Source: Paraburkholderia lycopersici
GTDB lineage: Bacteria > Pseudomonadota > Gammaproteobacteria > Burkholderiales > Burkholderiaceae
Length of the DNA stretch: 64,000 nucleotides
NCBI RefSeq assembly: GCF_900096975.1
Contig: NZ_FMYQ01000003.1
Coordinates: 1-64,000, forward strand
Reading direction: 5' to 3'
Each line of letters begins with the position of its first letter. Within the stretch, counting starts at the first letter, position 1. The notes below the pieces were generated by a model, which worked only from the letters and a program-made list of their open reading frames with translations, ran no database searches and had not been told where the DNA came from. The position numbers and the translations under genes were made by a program. Below are positions 17,974-26,342 of the stretch, piece by piece.

Positions 17974-18285
17974 ATGAAAATGCAATCCGTCATTGCTGCA
18001 GTCGTACTGGGCGGCGCGCTGGCCGCGCCGGTTTTCGCGCAGACCGCCGCGCCGGCTGCGCCGAACAGCCAGCAAAACAAGATGAAGACGTGCAACGCCC
18101 AGGCCGGCGACAAAAAAGGCGATGAGCGCAAGGCATTCATGAAGCAGTGTCTCTCGGCCGCTGGCGCCCCCGCGCCGGCGATGACCCAGCAGGAACGGAT
18201 GAAGGCGTGCAACACCCAGGCCAGCGACAAGAAAGGCGACGACCGCAAGGCCTTCATGAAGCAGTGCCTCTCGACGAAGAGCTAA
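17974..18285 (+). CDS. PsiF repeat protein, periplasmic
   Basis: A 103-residue protein with a signal peptide (MKMQSVIAAVVLGGALAAPV, cleavage after VFAQ). Two PsiF repeats follow, each with the pattern KxCNxQAxDKKGDxRKAFMKQCL, at about 38-60 and 77-99; the paired cysteines in each repeat probably form disulphides. PsiF in Escherichia coli is phosphate-starvation inducible, but no Pho box is obvious here. GGGAGTG lies before the ATG and a strong terminator follows the stop. Confidence 0.92.
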   Translation: MKMQSVIAAVVLGGALAAPVFAQTAAPAAPNSQQNKMKTCNAQAGDKKGDERKAFMKQCLSAAGAPAPAMTQQERMKACNTQASDKKGDDRKAFMKQCLSTKS

Positions 18286-18313
18286 CGGCACGCCCAGGCA
18301 TCAGTAGCATCGG

Positions 18314-18347
18314 CGCGCCGCGGCATCTGCCGCGGCGCGTTTTTTTT
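18314..18347 (+). terminator. Intrinsic terminator after the PsiF gene
   Basis: CGCGCCGCGGCA and TGCCGCGGCGCG form 12-bp arms with a 2-nt centre, followed directly by eight T residues. It lies about 28 bp after the PsiF stop and is a textbook rho-independent terminator. Confidence 0.93.
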
Positions 18348-18549
18348 GCGCCGCAACGGCGGCTCATTTGCCGCCCGGATCGCAGCTCCGGTGTACGAAT
18401 CATTGCAGAACCGCGTAGTCTCCGGCACTCGTCCGCACCGTTTTTCTCCTATGATGGCTGCAGCGGCGGCCCCCTTCCTACGAAATCACCTACAAGCCAT
18501 CGGGCCGCTGCCTTGACGTTGATGCCAATGGCATCGAACGGAGGCGCAG

Positions 18550-18993
18550 ATGGCATGGAGACACAAGAATCGCTGGTTTCGCCGCTGGCTGATGGTGATC
18601 GTCTTCTGGCTCGTGCCGGTGATGATCGTCGTGGTGCGCGAGATCCAGGACGAAATGGCGTATAACCGCGCGGACCTGCAGCGCGCGCTGACCACGTGGG
18701 TCTTCACCGACGCCGGGAGCGCTGCGGGGGCCGCGCTGCGCTGCCACGGCACGCCCGAAGCGGCACGCGCAGCCGGTTGCCCCGCTGACGTGCTCGCGTC
18801 GAACGCGCAACGGCAGCAGGAGGCACGCACCGAATACGCGGTGCGGCGCGCGACGCTCGCAAGCTATTTGTGGCACGCCTTCGTCGGCTACTGGATCGTG
18901 CCGGCGGCGGGACTGCTGGGGATCGGCATGCTGATCGGCGGCCTGCGGCGCGTATTGCGCCGGCCCACGGCCAAGCCGGTGCCCGAACGCTAG
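18550..18993 (+). CDS. Hypothetical inner-membrane protein with two helices
   Basis: A 147-residue protein: a basic N-terminus (AWRHKNRWFRRW), a first helix at about 13-29 (LMVIVFWLVPVMIVVV), a soluble loop of about 75 residues with two cysteines (C65 and C77, possible disulphide), a second helix at about 109-130 (FVGYWIVPAAGLLGIGMLIG) and a basic tail. This suggests both ends in the cytoplasm and the loop in the periplasm. CGGAGG precedes the ATG. I do not recognise the family. Confidence 0.75.
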   Translation: MAWRHKNRWFRRWLMVIVFWLVPVMIVVVREIQDEMAYNRADLQRALTTWVFTDAGSAAGAALRCHGTPEAARAAGCPADVLASNAQRQQEARTEYAVRRATLASYLWHAFVGYWIVPAAGLLGIGMLIGGLRRVLRRPTAKPVPER

Positions 18994-19122
18994 CCGTTTT
19001 GCCGCACGTCCTCGCGCGCAGCGACTGCGCTGCGCAACCTCAAGGTGCGGGTTCAAACCTCCGTGTTATAACCGACGCACGCCGCCGAATTGCGGCGTCC
19101 GGCAACCAAGACGGAGAACAAA

Positions 19123-19710
19123 ATGACTGCATCTCGTTTCATTTTGAAGGCTTCTGCCACGATCGCGTTCGGCATCGCGGCGCTCTCAGGCTGTACGACC
19201 ACCGGTAGCCAACCGCCCAACGCCGCCTCGAACGCCTCGCGCGCGCAGTCGATCGACGCCGATGTCGACGCCACGCTGTCGCGCCTCTACCAAACCGTGC
19301 CGGGTTCGCGCGAACTGGTCGGCAAGGCGCGCGGCATCCTGGTGTTCCCGCGCGTTATCCAGGCAGGCATCGGCGTGGGCGGCGAGCACGGCGACGGCGC
19401 ACTGCGCGTGGGCGGCGCGACGGTTGGCTTCTTCAGCACGACTTCCGCCTCGGTGGGCGCGACGCTCGGCGTGCAGTCGAAATCCGTCATCTATCTCTTC
19501 ATGACGGAAGACGCCCTGACCAAATTCCGCAACTCGAACGGCTGGTCCGCGGGCGGCGACGCCTCGGTCGCGCTCGTGAAAGTCGGCGCGAACGGCACGA
19601 TCGACACCACCACGGCCACCAAGCCCGTGGAAGTCTTCGTGCTCACCAACAGCGGCCTGATCGGCGACCTCTCGCTCAGCGGCACGAAGATCACGAAGCT
19701 CGAACTCTGA
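19123..19710 (+). CDS. Ysc84-like lipoprotein
   Basis: A 195-residue protein with a lipoprotein signal (lipobox LSGC at about 23-26, then TTTGSQPP). The mature region has RGILVFPRVIQAGIGVGGEHG, GFFSTTSASVGATLGVQSKS and SAGGDASVALVKVGANG, the features of the Ysc84/SYLF lipid-binding domain found in bacterial outer-membrane or periplasmic lipoproteins. CGGAGA precedes the ATG. An extended -10 (TGTTATAAC, about 19064-19072) lies 50 bp upstream. Lipid binding is a family-level expectation. Confidence 0.88.
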   Translation: MTASRFILKASATIAFGIAALSGCTTTGSQPPNAASNASRAQSIDADVDATLSRLYQTVPGSRELVGKARGILVFPRVIQAGIGVGGEHGDGALRVGGATVGFFSTTSASVGATLGVQSKSVIYLFMTEDALTKFRNSNGWSAGGDASVALVKVGANGTIDTTTATKPVEVFVLTNSGLIGDLSLSGTKITKLEL

Positions 19711-19737
19711 CGACGTGTGCCTCGCGTCCGCGCGCGT

Positions 19738-20805
19738 TCAGTTCGCAGACGTGTCGATCACCTTGAAGCGCGAGCGCTTGCTCGCGCGAATCACCGCCTG
19801 ATAGGCCTGCACGTACTCCTGCGCCATGCGGTGCGACGTGAAGCGCTCTTCGAAGCGGCGCCGCACCCCCGCGCGCGAAATGCGCGAAATGCGGTTCACG
19901 GCTGCCACCGCGCCGATCTCGTCTTCGACGATATAACCCGACACGCCTTCGTCCACCACCTCCGGCACCGCGCCGCGATTGAAAGCGATGACGGGCGTGC
20001 CGCACGCCATCGCCTCGATCATGACGAGGCCGAACGGCTCCGGCCAGTCGATCGGGAACAGCAGCGCGTGCGCGCCGGAAAGAAACTCCGCCTTCTGGCT
20101 ATCGTTGATCTCGCCCACGTATTCGACATACGGCAACTCGAGCAGCGGCTTGATGTCACGCTCGAAATATTCGCGATCAGCCTCGTCGACTTTGGCGGCA
20201 ATGCGGATGGGCAATCCACAGCGCCCGGCGATACGGATCGCCGTATCGACGCGCTTCTCCGGCGAGATGCGGCCGAGGAACGCAAGATAGCGCTGCTCGA
20301 CCGGTTGCGGCGTGTAGAGGTTCTCCGGCAGACCGTGATAGACCGTGCGCAGCCATCGCGCCTGCGGCATAGGCTGACGCTGCACATTCGAGATCGAGAT
20401 GACGGGCGCGGTGTTGAACGTATCGAACACCGGCTGCTGCTCGGGCAAATCGAGACGGCCGTGCAACGTCGTCACGAACGGCGTTTCCTGGCGCTTGAAC
20501 ACCGAGAACGAGTAGTAATCCATATGGAAATGCAGCACGTCGAACTGGTCCGCCTGGCGGCGCACCATTTCCATGAGAAGCATGTGAGGCGCAATGCGGT
20601 CGCGAATGCCGGGGTCGAGCCGCAGTGCACGCGGCCACACGGGCTCGAGCCTCGCGCTCGTGAGCGAATCGCCGCTGGCGAACAGCGTGACGTCGTGCCC
20701 GAGGTCGACCAGCGCCTCCGTGATATATGACACGGCGCGCTCGGTGCCGCCATAGAGTTTGGGCGGGACCGATTCGGTCAGCGGGGCGATCTGCGCAATT
20801 CTCAT
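19738..20805 (-). CDS. Family 4 glycosyltransferase
   Basis: A 355-residue GT-B fold glycosyltransferase. YGGTERAVSYITEALVDLGH near the N-terminus is the glycine-rich acceptor loop, FLGRISPEKRVDTAIRIAGR opens the C-terminal nucleotide-sugar domain, and WPEPFGLVMIEAMACGTPVIA is the conserved E-x7-E sugar-nucleotide motif. No membrane helix is present, so it acts at the cytoplasmic side. The start is the ATG with GGAG 7 nt upstream; a TTG just before is an alternative. Donor and acceptor are unknown; otsA is the next gene on this strand, which hints at glucose-based osmoprotection only weakly. Confidence 0.92.
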   Translation of the reverse strand: MRIAQIAPLTESVPPKLYGGTERAVSYITEALVDLGHDVTLFASGDSLTSARLEPVWPRALRLDPGIRDRIAPHMLLMEMVRRQADQFDVLHFHMDYYSFSVFKRQETPFVTTLHGRLDLPEQQPVFDTFNTAPVISISNVQRQPMPQARWLRTVYHGLPENLYTPQPVEQRYLAFLGRISPEKRVDTAIRIAGRCGLPIRIAAKVDEADREYFERDIKPLLELPYVEYVGEINDSQKAEFLSGAHALLFPIDWPEPFGLVMIEAMACGTPVIAFNRGAVPEVVDEGVSGYIVEDEIGAVAAVNRISRISRAGVRRRFEERFTSHRMAQEYVQAYQAVIRASKRSRFKVIDTSAN

Positions 20806-21263
20806 CAAAGGTCTCCAGAAAACGGGCCGCGCGGTCCGTTCTTTCGGTGCTGCTCATTCTAAGCGAGGCGGGCCTTGCGTCCGCGCGGATCCTCGCCTTG
20901 TCGGGGTTCATATGGGGCCGGACCGGGGCGCATCGGCGACGCCCCGATCGCCTCATTATTCGGCAAGCCGCACGCTCGCGCCGCCAGTCTTTCAATTGCT
21001 ATACGGAGTTACATGCCGAAACAAACACGCGCCATGAAAGCCGGTGCTGCGCGAGGCGACAGCCCTCCACGGGGCCGGAGCAACGGCTACCCGGCGCGCC
21101 GACCGGCAAGACGGGTTTGCGCCGCGAGCGGTAATTCGCCTTGGCAAGCGTTGTCGGCATGAAGGTGCGCGGCGGGTGCGCGGGCAGGCCGGCGCAGCAT
21201 TGGCGCAGCATCATACGCACTCGTCAATCGCGTGGCCCGGGCGCGACCGGCGCCTCGTCGGCG
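20806..21263. other. 458-bp stretch with no confident gene
   Basis: Lies between the glycosyltransferase start and the end of otsA. One small forward frame, 21013-21162 (49 codons, MPKQTRAMKAGAARGDSPPR...), has CGGAG six bases upstream, but is basic, low in complexity and unlike any family I know. No hairpin with a U-run was found, so otsA may read into this space. Confidence 0.5.
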
Positions 21264-22679
21264 TCAGCGCGACTGGGGCACGGCCGCGAGATCGCGCAGG
21301 AAGTTGTCGCGCCACACGCCGAGATCGTTGCGTCTGAGCGCTGCCATGTTGGTCTGGTAGCGCGCCTTGCGCTCCTCGAGCGGCATCGAGAGCGCACGCT
21401 CCAGCGCCTCCGACATGCCCGTCGCGTCATGCGGATTCACGAGCAGCGCGCCCGTGAGCTCGGCGGCCGCGCCCGCGAAGATCGAGAGCACGAGCACGCC
21501 CGGATCGTTCGGGTTTTGCGCGGCCACGTACTCCTTGGCGACGAGGTTCATGCCGTCGTGCAGCGGCGTCACATAGCCGACCTGCGACTCGCGAAACAGC
21601 GACATCAGCTTCCAGCGGTCGTACTGCTGGCTCAGATAGCGGATCGGCGTGTAGTCGAGCCCCGAGTAGCGGCCGTTGATGCGGCCCGCCTCGCGCTCGA
21701 GCTCCTCGCGGATTACCTTGTAGCTCGCGACGTCCGAACGCGTGGGCGGCGCGATCTGCACGAGCGTGACCTTGCCGCGCCACTCGGGCGACGTCTCCAG
21801 CAACTGTTCGAACGCATGAAAACGCTCGACGAGCCCCTTCGAGTAGTCGAGCCGGTCCACGCTCATGATGAGCTTGCGCCCCTCGAGGCTCTGCTTGAGA
21901 TCGAGCACGTGCTGGCGGCTTTCGTAGCGCGCGGCCTGCTCGGCGATCTCGTCCGGAAACACGCCGATGCGATAGACGCCCGTGCGCAGCGTGCGCCCGT
22001 ACGCCGCGACCTCGCCATGCTTGTCGTGCTCTTCGTTGACGGCCGGCTCGCCGACCTTGCCGTGCGCCTCGCGCACGACGTAGTCGTGGAACGCCTGCTG
22101 ATCGTTGCGCGTCTGGAAGCCCAGCAGGTCGTAGCAGCACAGCGACCTGACGAGTTCGTCGTGCGGCGGAATCGTCTGCAGCACCTGCGGCGACGGAAAC
22201 GGAATGTGCAAAAAGAAACCGATGCGGTTGCGCACGCCTTCGGAGCGCAGCGCCTCCGCGAACGGAATCAGGTGATAGTCGTGGACCCAGATGTTGTCGT
22301 CCGGGTGAATCAGCTTCATGAGCTTGTGCGCGAGCCACGCGTTGACGCGGCGGTAGCCCGCATACTCGTCGCGCTCGTAGCGCGCGAGGTCGTTGCGGTA
22401 GTGGAAGACGGGCCAGAGGGTGGCGTTCGAGAAACCGCGGTAGTACTGATCGTAGTCCTTGCGCGTGAGCCCGACCGTCGCGAAGGTGACGGGACCGTCT
22501 TCGACGAGCGTGGGCCCCGCGTTCGCCACCGTCTCGCTCACCACGTCGCCGCTCCAGCCGAACCACACGCCGCCCGCGTCCTTGAGCGCGCCGAACACGC
22601 CGACCGCCAGACCGCCCGCCGAGCCCTTCGTTTCCGTCGGCGTCGCCACGCGGTTCGAGACGACTATCAGTCTGCCCAT
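21264..22679 (-). CDS. otsA: Trehalose-6-phosphate synthase
   Basis: Makes trehalose 6-phosphate from UDP-glucose and glucose 6-phosphate (GT20 family), an osmo- and desiccation-protection step. About 471 residues. MGRLIVVSNRVATP is the conserved start, GGLAVGVFGALKD the glycine-rich loop, IWVHDYHLIPFAEALR and FFLHIPFPSPQVLQTIP the acceptor region, and LDYSKGLVERFHAFE then DGMNLVAKEYVAAQ the UDP-glucose site. CGGAGGAAC lies well placed before the ATG, which is why I shorten the longest frame by 12 codons. The phosphatase gene otsB is not in the window. Confidence 0.97.
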   Translation of the reverse strand: MGRLIVVSNRVATPTETKGSAGGLAVGVFGALKDAGGVWFGWSGDVVSETVANAGPTLVEDGPVTFATVGLTRKDYDQYYRGFSNATLWPVFHYRNDLARYERDEYAGYRRVNAWLAHKLMKLIHPDDNIWVHDYHLIPFAEALRSEGVRNRIGFFLHIPFPSPQVLQTIPPHDELVRSLCCYDLLGFQTRNDQQAFHDYVVREAHGKVGEPAVNEEHDKHGEVAAYGRTLRTGVYRIGVFPDEIAEQAARYESRQHVLDLKQSLEGRKLIMSVDRLDYSKGLVERFHAFEQLLETSPEWRGKVTLVQIAPPTRSDVASYKVIREELEREAGRINGRYSGLDYTPIRYLSQQYDRWKLMSLFRESQVGYVTPLHDGMNLVAKEYVAAQNPNDPGVLVLSIFAGAAAELTGALLVNPHDATGMSEALERALSMPLEERKARYQTNMAALRRNDLGVWRDNFLRDLAAVPQSR

Positions 22680-22758
22680 CTTGCTGTTCCTCCGGCTGTC
22701 TTGCGCCCGCTGCATCGATTACCCCGGCAGCCTGCTGCAATTGTCGTTCGCCGCGCCC

Positions 22759-24069
22759 TCACCCGCTCTCGCGGCGGCTCGCCGCTGCGGGCTCGTGCGC
22801 GCTCGCCTCGCGCGCCTCTTTGGCCGCTTCGGCGTCCGCGGCGGCGTACGGCCCCGCAGCGCGGTGCGCGGCCAGTTCCTCGCCACCGTCCGGCACGCGC
22901 GTGCCCGTCACCGGATCAGCTTCGGTATGCGCCGCCGTGCTCGCCGCCGTCCGGCGTGTCGGGCGTAGCGCAAAGGCCGGCGGTCCCCCCATGCTGCTTT
23001 CGAGTTCCGCCGAAACCTCCGCACGCGCCCGCGGCAGGTACTGCGGATACTGCTCGTTCACGAAATCCAGCAGCCCTTCGCGCACGCGGCAACGCAGGTC
23101 CCAGTTGAGCCCGGAATCGCGCGAGCTCACGAGAACGCGCAGTTGCATGGCGCGCTCGTTGGCATCGGTGACCTGTAAAACCTGCACACGGCGGTCCCAC
23201 TCGGGCGCACCGTCGACGATCCGCGCAAGCGCCTCGCGCAGCGGCGCGAGCGGCATGCGGTAGTCGAGCCACAAGAACACCGTGCCGATGATCTGGGAGC
23301 TGCTGCGCGTCCAGTTCGTGAACGGATTCTCGATGAACCATTGCAGCGGCACGATGAGCCGCCGCTGGTCCCAGATACGCACCGAAACGTACGTGCCCGT
23401 GATTTCCTCGATGCGCCCCCACTCTCCCTGGATCACGACCACATCGTCGAGCCGGATCGGTTGCGAGAGCGCGATCTGCAGACCGGCAATCAGATTCCCC
23501 AGCACGGGGCGTGCCGCGATACCGGCGACGAGACCCGCCACGCCGGCAGAAGCGAGCAGGCTCGCGCCGATCTGTCTCACGTTGGGGAAGGTCATGAGCG
23601 CCGCCCCGAGGCCCACGATGATGATGAGCACCATCACCGTGCGCGCGAGCACGCGGGCCTGGGTGTGGATGCTGCGGGCCTGGAGGTTGTCGGCGATGTC
23701 GAGCGGATGGGCGGCGATGATCGCCTCGCCGATGGCGGCCGCGCAGCGCACCGAAAGCCACGTGATCGCGGCGATCAGCGCGAACGCGCACAATTCGCGC
23801 AGGCCGCTGATGTGCCGAAGCGTGTCTGGCGCCTGCCACCAGACGAACTCGACGGCGAGGATGGCGAGCACGACCAGCGCGGGCTTTCGTACGTCGCGCA
23901 AGAACACGCTGACGCGCGGATACGGCCGCGCCACGCGCAGCAGCACGCGGCCGCCGAGCCAGTGGACAGCGAACGCGAAGACGAACGCGAGCACGCTCGC
24001 GAGCAACGTGCCAAGCCAGTTTTGCAGCGGAGCGTCGGCGAAATGGGAGAAGTCGTCGAGTGTCGGCAT
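22759..24069 (-). CDS. MscS-family mechanosensitive channel protein
   Basis: A 436-residue membrane protein. Hydrophobic segments at about 18-38, 62-80, 92-112, 142-163 and 170-190 are followed by the MscS core: VAGLVAGIAARPVLGNLIAG is the pore-lining helix, then LDDVVVIQGEWGRIEEITGTYV begins the beta domain and WDQRRLIVPLQWFIENPFTNW follows. After about residue 360 a charged Ala/Glu-rich tail of some 75 residues looks disordered and is not part of the core family. It shares strand and neighbourhood with otsA, another osmotic-stress gene. I start at MPTLDDFSHF, before which AGGAGGA lies somewhat far away (13 nt). Confidence 0.92.
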   Translation of the reverse strand: MPTLDDFSHFADAPLQNWLGTLLASVLAFVFAFAVHWLGGRVLLRVARPYPRVSVFLRDVRKPALVVLAILAVEFVWWQAPDTLRHISGLRELCAFALIAAITWLSVRCAAAIGEAIIAAHPLDIADNLQARSIHTQARVLARTVMVLIIIVGLGAALMTFPNVRQIGASLLASAGVAGLVAGIAARPVLGNLIAGLQIALSQPIRLDDVVVIQGEWGRIEEITGTYVSVRIWDQRRLIVPLQWFIENPFTNWTRSSSQIIGTVFLWLDYRMPLAPLREALARIVDGAPEWDRRVQVLQVTDANERAMQLRVLVSSRDSGLNWDLRCRVREGLLDFVNEQYPQYLPRARAEVSAELESSMGGPPAFALRPTRRTAASTAAHTEADPVTGTRVPDGGEELAAHRAAGPYAAADAEAAKEAREASAHEPAAASRRESG

Positions 24070-24295
24070 CTGCGGCCAGTTCCTCCTGAGCGATACGGCG
24101 ACTCGTGGAAACGGCACGCGGGCGCAGGCCCGCGGACGAAAGTGGCGCGGCTCGCCACAGGCGGGCGGCGAGTGCCCCGGCCGCCGCTGCCGGTCGGCAA
24201 CCGGTGCGCAGCGCAACCTCGATAATGGGCGGCGCGCGAGGAGAATGCGCGCCGCCGTGCTTCTGACTACTGCCTACGTCGTGGAACGGCCGGCT

Positions 24296-24658
24296 TCAGC
24301 CTCCGTTGCCGGTCTTGCAGGGAAACGCCTTGCCGAGCCCGAGCGAAATAGCCGTGCTGGCGTTGTAGCCGGCGACGTTCGGGTTGTCGGCGATGTACTT
24401 GCGCACCGCGTCGGTGAGCTGCGCCGAGCGCGCGTCCGGCGGGAGGCAAAAGTACTGGCCCACGCGCGGCCCCGTGGTGCCGCCGATCGCGTCGATGGTG
24501 TTGAAAATACCGTCTGCGGCACCTTCGATGTACGCGGCGCACGCGCTTCGCGAAGCGACGTCCGTCTTCGTGCAGAGACGGTTGAGGTCGCTAGCCGTAA
24601 ATGCGAAAGCGGAAAGCGGCAACGCCATCGCGCCCGCACAGATCAGAACCCGCAGCAT
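24296..24658 (-). CDS. Rap1a/Tai-like small periplasmic protein
   Basis: A 120-residue protein with a signal peptide (MLRVLICAGAMALPLSAFAF). The mature part has SACAAYIEGAADGIFN, FCLPPDARSAQLTDAVRKYI and a final AFPCKTG; the cysteine pattern and alpha-helical layout match the Rap1a/Tai domain, first described as type VI secretion immunity proteins but also found in lone housekeeping-like proteins. No effector or T6SS gene is nearby, so an immunity role is not indicated. AAGGAG sits before the ATG. Confidence 0.75.
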   Translation of the reverse strand: MLRVLICAGAMALPLSAFAFTASDLNRLCTKTDVASRSACAAYIEGAADGIFNTIDAIGGTTGPRVGQYFCLPPDARSAQLTDAVRKYIADNPNVAGYNASTAISLGLGKAFPCKTGNGG

Positions 24659-24722
24659 GGTTCTCCTTGAGTTGTCGGGGAAGCGGCGCCTCGCGCGCCG
24701 CGAGGCGGCCGCCTTCATCTCA

Positions 24723-25448
24723 TTATTTTGCACTGTTTTGCGGCGCCGCCGTATTCGCCGTCGGCAGCCCTGCCTGCGTCATGCGCGCCGTGAGGTCCTT
24801 GATCGCGTCCGGCGCCTTGTACTGGCGCGCGAAATCGAGCGCGGTCATGCCGATCTGGTTCTTCGCGCCCAATGTCGCACCATGTTCGAGCAGCATCTGG
24901 ATCGTCGTGAGATGGTCGCCGCGCGCGGCCATCATGAGCGGCGTCGTGCCGTTGGGCGACAGCGCGTTCACATCGGCCGAATAGCCGATCAGGAGTTTCA
25001 CGACGTCGTCGTTGCCGTTCGCGGCCGCGTAATGGAGCGGCGTCCAGCCCTTCTTGTTGACCTCGGCGCCCTTGGTGATGAGCAGCTTGACAAAGTCGAC
25101 GTCGCCGTTGAGCGAGGCAAGCATGAGCGCATTTTCGCCCGCGCGGTCTTCAGCGGCGATGTTCGTCTTCGGGTTGTCGAGCAGCACCGCCGCGACCTTG
25201 TCGGACTTTTCGCGCGCGGCCAGCACGAGGAGCGGCATGCCCTGGCCGTCGGTGGCGTTCGGGTCCATGCCGGTCGCGAGCGATTTCTGGACGCCCTTGT
25301 CGTCGTCGAACTTGACGCTCTTCACGAGCGAATCGATCGGTGCGGCGTGGGCGGCGGCGCCGAACAGCGTAGCGGCAACGCCGAACACGAGCGCGGCGGC
25401 GGCGCGGCGAACAGGATAGGCGGCGTGCGAAAGCGGTTTCGAGTTCAT
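24723..25448 (-). CDS. Secreted ankyrin-repeat protein
   Basis: A 241-residue protein with a signal peptide (cleavage after AHAA at about residue 36) and four to five ankyrin repeats between about 40 and 215, e.g. GWTPLHYAAANGNDDVVKLL and NGTTPLMMAARGDHLTTIQM with GMTALDFARQY after them. Ankyrin repeats mediate protein binding; exported single-domain forms are common in this order and mostly uncharacterised. The start is preceded by an unusually AT-rich stretch (25455-25500) that could hold the promoter. Confidence 0.9.
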   Translation of the reverse strand: MNSKPLSHAAYPVRRAAAALVFGVAATLFGAAAHAAPIDSLVKSVKFDDDKGVQKSLATGMDPNATDGQGMPLLVLAAREKSDKVAAVLLDNPKTNIAAEDRAGENALMLASLNGDVDFVKLLITKGAEVNKKGWTPLHYAAANGNDDVVKLLIGYSADVNALSPNGTTPLMMAARGDHLTTIQMLLEHGATLGAKNQIGMTALDFARQYKAPDAIKDLTARMTQAGLPTANTAAPQNSAK

Positions 25449-25514
25449 GTCAAGCCTTGATATTATCTGCTATCTCGTTGATATAAAAACAATTATCAGC
25501 ATGCGGCCCGCGAT

Positions 25515-26300
25515 TCAGGCGGTTGGCTGGATCTTGAAGAGCCGGAAAAAATTCTGCGTGGTGGCAGCGCCAAGTTCGGCGTCCGGCAATCCGCGTTGCT
25601 GCGCAATGAACCTTCCGACATGGCTGACGTACGCAGGTTCATTAGGTTTGCCGCGAAATGGCACCGGCGCGAGATAGGGCGAATCCGTCTCGATCAAAAG
25701 ACGCTCGATCGGCACGCGGCGCGCAACCTCCTGCACATCCAGCGCGCTCTTGAACGTCACGATGCCGGACAGCGAAATATAGAAGTTTTGCGCGAGCGCC
25801 CGCTCGGCGACGGCCCAAGGCTCCGTGAAGCAGTGCATCACGCCGCCCGGCTCGCCCGCGCGCTCCTCTTCCATGATCCGCAAGGTGTCGTCGGAGGCCG
25901 CGCGCGTGTGGACGATGAGCGGCTTGCCCGTGGCATGCGCGGCGCGGATGTGCGTGCGAAAGCGCTCGCGCTGCCATTCCATGTCGGCGATGGTCCGGTC
26001 GCCCAGGCAATAGTAATCGAGCCCCGTTTCGCCGATCGCCACCACTTTCGGGTGCTGCGCCAGTTCGACCAGCTCGGCCACGTCCGGCTCCCTCATGTGT
26101 TCATGATCGGGGTGCACGCCTACCGATGCGTAGACGTTCTCATAGCGGCTCGCGATGTCGAGCACCGAAGGCAGCGTTTCGAGGTCGACCGAAACGCAGA
26201 GCGCGTGCGTGACCGCGTTCGCGCGCATGTTCTCGAGCACCTGCGGCAACCGGTCGGCGAGGCCCTCGAAGTTGATGTGGCAATGCGAATCGACAAACAT
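25515..26300 (-). CDS. TatD-family metal-dependent hydrolase (YcfH type)
   Basis: A 261-residue TIM-barrel metalloenzyme. The MFVDSHCHINFEG start has the HxH metal ligands, GETGLDYYC the glutamate motif, and LLIETDSPYLAPVPFRGKPN the late Asp ligand and family signature. Family members have 3'-5' DNase activity and have been linked to DNA repair and degradation. It follows holB by 42 bp, an arrangement seen for ycfH beside tmk-holB in enterobacteria. Cytoplasmic; no signal peptide. Confidence 0.93.
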   Translation of the reverse strand: MFVDSHCHINFEGLADRLPQVLENMRANAVTHALCVSVDLETLPSVLDIASRYENVYASVGVHPDHEHMREPDVAELVELAQHPKVVAIGETGLDYYCLGDRTIADMEWQRERFRTHIRAAHATGKPLIVHTRAASDDTLRIMEEERAGEPGGVMHCFTEPWAVAERALAQNFYISLSGIVTFKSALDVQEVARRVPIERLLIETDSPYLAPVPFRGKPNEPAYVSHVGRFIAQQRGLPDAELGAATTQNFFRLFKIQPTA

Positions 26301-26342
26301 GGGTGGTCCTGCGAAGGATGAATCGGGTGTGAGCCGCGCCTG

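Noticed and set aside
18455..18590. Protein-like stretch in a forward frame before the two-helix membrane protein
   Set aside because: Reads partly like protein but has no start codon after the last upstream stop and overlaps the ribosome site of the accepted gene.
21013..21162. 49-codon forward frame with a ribosome-site-like CGGAG
   Set aside because: Basic low-complexity sequence without similarity; kept only as a note in the intergenic entry.
24296..24658. Type VI secretion immunity function for the Rap1a-like protein
   Set aside because: No T6SS or effector gene in the window; the domain occurs in unrelated periplasmic proteins as well.
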